Below, piece after piece: positions 16,801 through 24,700 of a stretch of 30,387 nucleotides of DNA (position 1 is its first letter; the number at the start of each line of letters is the position of its first letter). The notes beneath the pieces were generated by a model. The model searched no databases. It was not told the DNA's origin and saw nothing but the letters and a program-made list of their open reading frames with translations. The position numbers and the translations under genes were made by a program. The stretch is from a virus. The stretch spans positions 1-30,387 of IMG/VR virus record IMGVR_UViG_3300008448_000412. The stretch is one strand, 5' to 3'.

Positions 16801-18720
16801 GCCATAGGTTAAATCGTAGGCTAACCCATCAACAATATAACCAACATCAGCTTGCCATTCAGCTTTAACGGTTGAACTTAACGCAGACCAAACTGCATTT
16901 TGATTGACGTTTAACCACGCAGCAATTTCTGCTTTTAAAAAGTTTTTGTTTGCAACAACCAATCTTCTAGCATTAAAATATCCAGTGTCGTATCCAGTAG
17001 GATCTACAAGATTAGTATTAGCTAGAGCTTCTTCTGGATCTGCAATAATACCAATAATTAAATTCATTGCTGAATTAACTCTGTCTAATGCTGTTGGATT
17101 ATCTGATACATAGCCTGCAAGTATACCTTTTAGGTATATGTAAGAATTAATTGTAATATCTTTTTGTGCAGTAGTGACTACAGATGCGGATCCTAAAAGG
17201 TATAATCTACCGGCACTGAGTGCTCTAAAGTTGCCGCCAAACATCATGTCATATCGAACAGCATCTATGATATAGCCTACATCACGTTCGCATTTAGCAA
17301 CATCGTAGGTGAATACAGGATCAATAACTCTTACAATAAAGTGTTCAACTGGGCCTTCTGGTCTTGTAAAACCAAAAGCTGTAATAGTTTGATATCCTTG
17401 AAACGAACCAGTTGTTCCGATATAACCTCTGTCAAAGTCAAAACTCAGCGGACTATAACCAGATGCACGTAGAGCATATAAACCAAAGTTAGTAGCAGAG
17501 TTAGTAATAGAACAGTAGCCACCACTTTGTGTATAGACACCGTTCAATAAGAAAATCTGGAAACATGAAACAATTTGTGAGTAAGCATCATTAATAATAC
17601 GCCATCCAGTACCACCAAAGCTTAACATGGTAAATGCGTTGGCAACCATTGACTTACCCTGTTGTGGTGTTGCACCTACTACAGGATTTTCTGCTTCGAT
17701 AGCAACTGGCGGAGTGTTTGGTGTATCGACTTTACTGCCATCAACTAGTACACCGTTACCGCCCAAGAATGAAATAATAGAACAGTTCTGAATATAAGGA
17801 GAAGTGTGAATTGTTGGTTTGTCATTGGACAAGTAAGTGTAACCTACCCGACTTACAGTAGTATCAAGTGGATCATCAAATGCCACTGCGTAGTTAAAAG
17901 TAAAACTAGGAATGCCTGCACTTAACGCATCTCTAAATGTAAATTCTGTAAAATAACATCCGTTACGCACACGGAACATGTCTTGGTTAGCGTTTAATGG
18001 ACGTACAATACATGCACGTAGGCTGTCTCCGCAGACGCTGACATTGTCTGGAATAATAATAGGGTTGTCTTCGTAGTAATCACCAGCGGCTACACTTACT
18101 ACAAATCTTTGTCCATTAGGAATTCCTAATGCAGTATAGACCTGTGCCGATGCTAGTTGAAGTGCTCGTTTAACAGTTTTTACAGGAGCCGAAACTCCGT
18201 CATTGGCATCGTCACCTTTAGAGTTTGATACATAAATTCTGTTTCCGCCAAACGAGTCTGCATCTGCCCATAGTAGCTGGCCGCTGCCATTAGTTACCAA
18301 CGTTTGATTAAGAGCACCTGTGGCTGTTGGTAATTTTAATGTGTAGTTACCGGCAAGGTTGTCTGGTGCTCGAACACCTACATAGTTAATGCCGTTGGCT
18401 GTTAATTCTTTAAACTGAAGTTCTTTTGCATTTGCAACACTGGTATCTTGAGTAAACCCTATGTGATTACTAGTAAAAGATGAAACTGTATTTCCGTCTA
18501 CTACCGAAGTAATTGCTCCATTACTTCCAGTGTCAGTTACTGTTACACTAGTGTCATTTTTAAAAATAGTACTAGTAATATCTAAAATACTATTATCGTC
18601 TTTCTTAAGAAAAACTTTACCATCGTTTGAGTTAAGAGCTAGTTCGCCTGCTTCAAGGTCTCCAGCAACTGGGATTTTTCCAGCTACGCTGGAACGCTTG
18701 TGTTTAATTCTACTTGCCAT
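10891..18720 (-). CDS. Giant tail fibre/adhesin with N-terminal fibre head, beta-helix and repeat domains
   Basis: A 2609-residue protein. The first 50 residues (RIKHKRSSVAGKIPVAG, then L-E-A-G-E-L-A-L-N) are a head module common in T4-like phage fibres. Residues about 155-460 form a right-handed beta-helix-like region (YVSNSKGDDANDG, AAGDYYEDNPIIIPDNVSV, GDSLR). Two copies of a Cys-x-Arg-Asp-type helical motif follow at about 477 and 622; the second has lost the Cys. After these come hairpin modules with H-G-F/L-x-x-G patterns at about 810, 1648, 1730 and 2112, a GSGY module at about 1510, and Thr-rich solenoid repeats (about 2385-2500). The C-terminus (about 2510-2609) is not repetitive and could be a tip domain. 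TTAGGAT precedes the ATG. No catalytic triad or pectin lyase active-site signature was recognised. Its role, probably surface binding, is inferred from the domains. Confidence 0.75.
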   Translation of the reverse strand: MASRIKHKRSSVAGKIPVAGDLEAGELALNSNDGKVFLKKDDNSILDITSTIFKNDTSVTVTDTGSNGAITSVVDGNTVSSFTSNHIGFTQDTSVANAKELQFKELTANGINYVGVRAPDNLAGNYTLKLPTATGALNQTLVTNGSGQLLWADADSFGGNRIYVSNSKGDDANDGVSAPVKTVKRALQLASAQVYTALGIPNGQRFVVSVAAGDYYEDNPIIIPDNVSVCGDSLRACIVRPLNANQDMFRVRNGCYFTEFTFRDALSAGIPSFTFNYAVAFDDPLDTTVSRVGYTYLSNDKPTIHTSPYIQNCSIISFLGGNGVLVDGSKVDTPNTPPVAIEAENPVVGATPQQGKSMVANAFTMLSFGGTGWRIINDAYSQIVSCFQIFLLNGVYTQSGGYCSITNSATNFGLYALRASGYSPLSFDFDRGYIGTTGSFQGYQTITAFGFTRPEGPVEHFIVRVIDPVFTYDVAKCERDVGYIIDAVRYDMMFGGNFRALSAGRLYLLGSASVVTTAQKDITINSYIYLKGILAGYVSDNPTALDRVNSAMNLIIGIIADPEEALANTNLVDPTGYDTGYFNARRLVVANKNFLKAEIAAWLNVNQNAVWSALSSTVKAEWQADVGYIVDGLAYDLTYGGNLESVVAGRNSVGFTLSGSQKTAILAAYAYLKSIVDDVAQAVSITPSAGNGQTQDISGTAGSSGAAVFAQDRIQDIYDTINTGIPVADIAPSTVWVSDGDLIVKNNTLVTNTATVKTQVSTYASLNGIGTDLTDSYKTTLPAFLEVSFNAATAVTTGQAPSGGIFTINTHGFLNGAEIIYSSEGNTDIGGLFNGDTYFVKYIDANSFTLCYDDSLSRNVRILSVSSGTHKFRKQDYQVVVNERLDSHNVFQDIVLTPGVYSFTASDVLEGVSNGLPNAAYVYSYDAATYTLTVCVNEVTINSASVRNVFLSTGSITKINATVVSIALTSASRRFDLYGSRFSVIPTVTGGAFTGTGTLPGKKVHFHRPSITNSSGHTWEYAGSGIDYNALPQNGGQTQSRYEQYRENAGRVYSSGTNELGDFKVGDFITAFNRTGNITFRNKVTVDTLDVLRLALSNIEITGISTDVDLGENEVGGPSDARLSTQLAMWSYANNRLGSFIDKTVTTAAIPGSIVQLNSNGQINSDLIPTQRNFTSFISPGYGSRLTQVDNVPASDMQAGDIATENFHQYELNLSGSLGTAFTDGSLVVQAVTGATGYLKGDYASSATTIIVASIYEDFTVNFTTGAANTLTIASTATGAYPTLATKTSQSPNYFLRNATTSQYLIIPNTGSVTFTLATISKAFVYNNYAYITTTGSHSAVTGNQVRVNAVSAAYDASPFVTVTSSTEFYYPQITASSTASATTTATATLDGAASAGTMTGSVPAASLTGTITVGDYVFDASGTIPKGSKITTVNMAVDPRTFTVTFPSNSTVASTNTATLSFFTPATESGTVKSVATAADSLSQGEVQELRAGVLTAVNSLTLVPGSGYVAGIYRRVPLTNVTGSGSGALADLTVSATGAVTDIDLVFGGTGYVAGSNLSANNANLGGSGSGFQITTTAVERRAYLRITGGQLFVATPTAPDFIEENNATKFSITSTNSTVFSFNALPTGSGGDVNYLTNEITLVGHGFSSGDPVTYSPGVNPSMGGLVTGNVYYVKVIGVDTIQLCSTFNVGSVTAAPFGASSTGTHTLTRYAINLTDNSIYAAAHSLITGDAVRVTSLNMPTVSAVAIPDQTRFFVGSVTTNSFTLHELRADALLSVNGNVTNSTNIDGAGSGTLTFVKQNVQVTGTVNTSSTDRNNWNSLVSSNIDASNIISGIISPSRLASGTANTDTFLRGDSTWATAVKSVAAAALSPITILGSGSSPFYGAVTVDIIKADKTGGAGGYSSLGAASFNLSQFAVGTGDAINAGEVYIKSGVVDAGTLDNLDSSYFLNPANLTSSVPVNRGGTGIGSYAVGDTVFASGTTTFNTLNIGISDSVMTSSGTAPQWSTGLTLARSISLTGPYVTTTSTSAAAVFNTGSKVLNAGGDATSVSIGSNSASESLTTNVKSYTTGGSSTTSVTVNVGLTLTIGSIARNGSNVATITTTANHGLTTGDTVTVVCGSDSTFDARNISATVTGLTTFTYSNTGSTLLTTLSSGSVYVGATALALTTTVTSGATALVFAATTGVRAGMLVQGSANIPGSTTVTGVNGTTVYLSAATTGTITASTSIVFTDTNTSLGIKVGDQITLAGAGVPDLIGTWPVTSAGAASATFTIKTNGSVTAANLTKAGTVVRESTLVIRNRNVTIGSSEASATPVSAVIKGENGVGTNIAGAAFTVRPGLSTGNATGGVINFQSGTTGSTGDTTQTVVTRMTLAESSTATSLNLETAMTTANVFNNNATSVAAFASATTLTLANSGTGARTINVATNATAGASTLTFGGAVTGNTIKLSGTTSGTINHTTDVTTGTVNLYTGVTGTINIGATTSTIRFGTVNINNQNYISSSETTGVTSVSAVAVDTFALATFRSGKYTLTVTCTAGTDVNQYQTSEILILHDGTTATITDYAVIRTGNNLVTFTATINGANVELRAQATTGNTVKVRVVRHLNTV
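11220..11560 (-). repeat. Solenoid repeat block near the C-terminus of the 2609-residue protein
   Basis: Thr/Asn/Gly-rich repeats (about residues 2385-2500) of the same type as in both neighbouring giant genes, for example TVNLYTGVTGTINIG. At 11309-11336 there is a 28-nt stretch identical to 19114-19141 in the 2872-residue gene, about 7.8 kb away. Confidence 0.7.
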
Positions 18721-18791
18721 GTTGTCATCCTAAAAAGGTTGGGTCAAGACTTTCGTCGCCCTGCGGGTCAAGGAGAGTTTCCCCTCCGCCC

Positions 18792-21700
18792 TTAATAACT
18801 TCCGCCATCTATCGTATCTGTCCAAACAGGCACGTTACTTGCATCTGTTGTTAGTATTCCATAACTTGTTGTAGCATTACCTACGCCTGGATCACTGGCG
18901 GCCGTTACTGCTAGACCGCTTGTATTTTGTCCGTATAAGACACCATTTGTTGTAAAGCTACTCTGTCCTGTACCACCGTATTGAACTTCAAGATCAGCAG
19001 TCAGTGTTAATGTTTTAATATTTACCGTTGAGCCAGTGCCGCCTAGATTAACTGTTGAAGCACCAGCAGTGGCAACATTTAATGTGCTGCCTCCATCTAA
19101 ACTTGTAAACAAGTTTACAGTACCTGTAGTTACATCAGTTGATAAATTAGCTGTACCTGCTGCTACTCCGGCAATCTTAAGAGTATTACCTGTAATAGCT
19201 GATCCAACATTAACTGTTGTTGCATTAGAAGTGCTTGTTCCTAGAACTATTGTTCCGCTAGCACCAATGTTGATTGTGCCAGTAACTGACTGCCATGCAT
19301 TAACTGTACCTGATGTTACATCAGTAGTGTAATTAATTGTGCCGCTGGCAGTACTGCCAACTTTAAATGTGTTGCCGGTTATAGCTGGACCAAATGTAAA
19401 TGTGCTAGCTGAGGCAGCGTTAATACCAGTATTAATTGCAGTTGCTACACCAAATATGTTACCGGTTGTTGATACACCATTGAACACATTGGCAGTAAGT
19501 CCGCCTGCACTTGATCGAATTGTTGCTGTGCCGCCAGCGGTGTTTGCTCTTATTTCTAATACACTGTCGCCAGATGTAGTACCAATGTTAACAGTGGAAC
19601 TAGCAGCACCAACGTTAACAGTGGTTGCAGATCCAAACAAGTTACCAGTAGTTACTACTGTATTATAAACGTTAGCTGTAGTAACACCAGTGTTAGTTCT
19701 AATAGTAGAAGCACCGCTTAATGAGCTACCTCTTATTTCAAGGATACTATTACCAGCAGTATCTCCAATGTATACGTCAGCACTTTGTCCGCCAATGTTA
19801 ACATTGCCTGTTATGCTGGTAAAGATATTTGCTGTACCAGATGTAACGTCTGTGGTAAAATTAACAGTTCCGCTAGGTGTACCAGCAATTTTTAAAATGT
19901 TACCAGTTACACTTGCACCAACTTTAACTGTGGTAATAGCGCCAGCATTAGTACCTAAATTAATATTTCCGTTAGAACCAATGTTAATAGTTCCAGTTAC
20001 AGTCTGCCATGCATTAACTGTTCCTGATGTTACTTCAGTAGTATAGTTAACTGTGCCGCTAGTAGGTCCAGCTAGATTTATAGTGTTACCGCTTTGTGCA
20101 ACATTACCATATGATAGTGTAGAATTAGTAGTTGCATTTGTTGCAACGTTAACTGCTACGGCAGCTCCGGCAAAATTTACAGTAGTAGCATTAGCATTGG
20201 CTAGATTAAAAGTAGCAGTACTTACAGTAAGATCACCACCATCAATGTTAACATCTCCATCAACATCAAGGTTGTGATTAATGTTAGTTGTGCCTGTGGC
20301 AGCACCAATTTCAATTATTGTAGCATCGCCGCCAATATTGAGTGTAGCAACTGTGTTGTTTAATAGATTAAACGTAGTAGCAGTTGAACTAATATCTCCG
20401 CCATTTACAGCAAGGTCCCTAGTTATAATTACATCTCTGTCTACATTTAAATCTACACCAACAGTAAGATTCTTTTCAATGCCAACTCCACCTTCTACTA
20501 CTAGAGCGCCAGTATCTTTGTCTGTACTGTTTGAAGTATTGAGAATTAAAACTCTAGGTGTTTGATCAAACTTAACTGCTTCAGCAGTATCAGAAGTGTC
20601 TATTACTATGTAATTTTGTGTGTTTTCTTTAATTAGGTAAGCTGAAGCAGTATTGTCTGGAAGATTAACTGTGACTGAACCTTCTACTTGGTGTGTGTCA
20701 GATGTACGATTATCACCAAACGATGTATTTCCTAAAACTGTTAAATCTGTTCCAACATATAATTTCTTTGCTATGCCAACGCCGCCGGCAAACGTGTTAG
20801 CCGCAGTTGTTGTATTTGTAGCGTCTGTGGTATTGAGGAAAGTAGTTTTTGGTGTTACGCCAAAAGTTATTAACTCACTGTTATCGTTAGTAGTGATCTT
20901 AAAATAACTATTAATGCCTTCTAATACTTCTACTCCTGCAGACACGTTGTCCCGCATATTAACAGTAAGGATACCGTTAATTGTTGTAAGAGATAAAGTG
21001 TCAATACCTAATGTAGTATCTAAATTTACATCTAAATCGTTAGCTACAGTAGTAGTTCCTGTGGCAGCACCAATATTAATAGTTGACGCTGCACCAAATG
21101 CATTAACAGTAGCGGCAGTGGTGTTTAATAGATTAAATGTTGATTGATTAGTGGTAAGGTCGCCGCCTCTTACCTGCAGATCTCCAAAGACATTTGTATT
21201 AGCACTTTCAATGTTTGTAGTACCGCTGGTTTCACCCATGTTGATACTGGTTGCAGATCTAAATGCGTTAACTGTTGCCACTGATGTATCAAATAATGTC
21301 AATGTGCTGCCTAAAGTACTGGCAGACAATGTAGGATTATTAGCATTAAAATTAGTAGTTACAGCATGGGTAAAATTAACTACAGAACCTCTTATGTTTG
21401 AAGTACCGTCAGTTCTACCAATGTTTAATGTTGTAGCTGCACCAAATGCATTGACTGTGGTTGCATCTGTGTTAATAATATTGAATAGAGATTCAGTGGT
21501 CGCTAATGTAGAACCATTGAGTGTAAGATCGTTATTAAGAGTTACTGTGCTGGTTGGATTACCCATGGTAATTTCAGTAGCACCAAGGAACGCATTAATA
21601 AATGTTGGGCCGTCTTCAAGAATAGAATCTTTGTTAGCTCTATTCATAAAGTTTACAGTTGCTACGTCTGCGTAAACTTCGCCGCCGTCTAATCCAATAT

Positions 21701-24700
21701 CGCCTTGGAATGTAGTAACTGTGCCTGCAACAGTTTGATCAACTGCTTCAACTTTGTTTAAGAAATTAGTTTGTGTATAGGATGCTACCGCAGACTGAGT
21801 AGGAGCTGTGTTAACGTCTGAAACACCTGTACTGGCTAATAAGTTAGGATCAGCACTGACTTCTCGAAGCTGCACACCAACAGGAATACCGTTACGTTTA
21901 AACGGACCAATAGCTGCCAGACCTGATAGGTTTAAGTTTTCAGCATCAATGGTAACTTCACCTGTAAGAGCATTAACGCTAAAGAAACTACCAATTCTAT
22001 AGTTACCAACTTGGTCGCTGGTAACAGTAAAACATTTACCGTTGTTTACTTCAACTCGTTCTTTAGACGGTACAGGTTCACCACCAAAGAACGGTAGCGC
22101 ATTATAAGTAACGCCCGAACCAACATACTCTAGAGCTGTTGATGCTGTTGAAACTGTGCTTACGTTATAGAATCTTATAGTAGTTCCACTTAACAAGTTT
22201 TGAATAGCTGGATAAGTGAAAACTTTAATTGATCCACCATATGTTGTATTCAAATACAAGATTGTGTCTTCTTGAATTTGCGATTTGTTTTGTAAAACAA
22301 TGGCTCTCTGTATTTGTAGAGTTGGATCACCGTTGTTCAAATCTGGTTTAAGTTCGGGGTCTGGAACATATCCAGTTCTATGATCGACAACATCGTTGAT
22401 GATTTGTAACAGGTCTTCTGATTTTAATGCAGGTCCGTTTGGATCTATAGGGAATCCTAAAGGTGTACTAATCACCTGCGGTGTAGAATTACCTGGTGAT
22501 GGAGTTACTGTTTGATTTTTAACAATTTTACCTACAAATGATTTCCAGTATACATAGGCTGCTAGAGTTTCTTCAATGTCGTCAGCAAGAACACTACCTT
22601 CAGCATAGGCTAATGCAGCATTAATTGTTTGACTATTTCCTTCATAGGTTAAGTCGTAGGCCATTGCGTCAATGATATAGGCAATATCTCTAGTACATTT
22701 TCCTAGGTCATATCCAAAATTACCAAATGTTCTCTTAAGATAATTTATAGTATCAAACTGAATTGTAGTGATATCTTGTAATACTTTGCTTGTGAATCTA
22801 TCATAGACAAGGTAGTTAACACCATTTGCATAAGTTGGTTTTACTATTGGAATACCAACGTCAGAACTTACAATACTAGCTGCTCTTGATCCAACAAAGT
22901 TCCATGTATCTATTGTTTCTGCTTTTTGGCTGTTAATAACTACCTGTGTAGATGTTGTGCCTCTTCTATAAGAAATGCCAGACTGTATTGATAGGTAGTT
23001 TGAATTAAACATTAAGTCAAAACCTAATGCATCAACTACATATCCCACGTCTCGAGAACATATAGTTTTATTATAAACCAGTGTTGGATATGTAAGATCA
23101 ATATACTCAGTTGCTGCTGATCTAATAGTGTTTCTAGCAGCGTTCAATAATGTTCTTGCAGTGACTAATTCTGCCGACACCCAACTAGTACTTGGAGAAA
23201 TAGTTGCTGGCGCACTGCCAGTATTAAATGTATTAATTAGTTCCTGTACTCTTGACTGAACAAATACAGCAGCGGCTACTCCGCCTGGTAATCCTGTGGT
23301 AACCTGTGTTTCAGTGCTGTTATACGGTGTCCAACTTCCACTATCTCCTATTAAAATATAGGGCATAATAGATTTAACATAGTTGTACAGATTTACTGAA
23401 GGTGTTAATTCTCCTACTGGCTCTACAAATACTCCAAAGCTAAAATAAGATCTGCAGATAATTTGTGTTGCTAGATTACACCCGCTTACTTCACCGTAGG
23501 TTAAATCAAAAGCCAGTGCATCAATAATATATTCAACATCTCGCTCACACTTTACAATGTCATAGCTAAAGCTATCAAATGTATTAGTTATATGAGTTAT
23601 TGTATCACTTTGAATTGTAGATTTATTTGATTCAAGTAGTGTAAAGTTTGCCGACACAATAGGATTGCTGATATTTGCCGGGTATGTTATTGTTGGTGCT
23701 GTTCCAGTATCAACTATGTTGATAATGTCATCCATGTTGTTGTCAACTTGAGTTTGAACAGACAGTTGCACATCTGCAACTAACAAAGATTTTAAATGTC
23801 CGTATGCTGCCAATGTTACTAACTTTTCAGCAGGATCAATTATAAGAGCTCCAAAACTATAATAAGCATTGCCAGCAATAACTGACTGCCAGTTTCCGCC
23901 ATATTTTACGTCGTAGGTAATTGCGTTTACAATATTTGCTACATCTCTATTACAAGCTGCTTGTCCAGTAGGTCCCAACGCTGCCCACTCTGTAGGATAA
24001 TTAGTTTGCAAAAATGTTGCAACACCAGTTTGATAAGTTGTTTTATTAGCTTGTAAAGTTGTAGCTGACGTTGCAGCATCAACTGTGGTGTTACTGTTAT
24101 CAGGAAAAATTATTGTAGGCGTAGTACCGCCATCTAATAAATCAGCAATAGTATCAAATGAAGCAGCAATTTCGTCTTGAAGGCTTACTGCTATATAGCT
24201 TTGTGCTCTTGCTTTTGCGTAGTTAACAGAACTTAATGTCTGAATTTTTTGTGTAGATAATACAATTCCGGTTGACGCTAATCCTCTGTTATAGGCGTTA
24301 CCTGCAACTACGCTAGCAAAATTTGAACCTGTAATTAAATCATAAGCAGCAGCATCGACAATATATCCAATGTCTCTGCTACATGTTACTGGATTGTAAT
24401 GTAAATTAAAATTCACATAGTTATAATCAATCCATGCTGTAATTTCAGCTTTTAAGAAATCTTTGTTAAGTCTTAACAATCTTCTTGCATGGAACCAATC
24501 AGGACTATATCCTGTTGGATCATCATAAACATATATGCTAGGAGTACTGCCGTTAATAATACTGTTGATCTCAACAACACTATCTCCAATTCTTTCGGCT
24601 GCCAATGCGCTTCCAGAAATAGCAGTTCCACTGATAATGTCAACTGTGATTTGTACTAGGTCTTCAGCAGTCGATCCTGCAAGAGGATTGCCTGCTGTCT

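Noticed and set aside
11444-17113. Scattered plus-strand open frames opposite the 2609-residue gene
   Set aside because: Fully antisense to a long, well-supported gene, Val/Leu-rich, without recognisable motifs.
18721-18791. Possible terminator between the two largest fibre genes
   Set aside because: A GGAG-x-G stem with a mismatch is weak and no T-run follows, so it is not called.
18530-22002. Plus-strand open frames opposite the 2872-residue gene and the start of the 2609-residue gene
   Set aside because: Same shadow effect of repeated minus-strand codons; low complexity, no start context.
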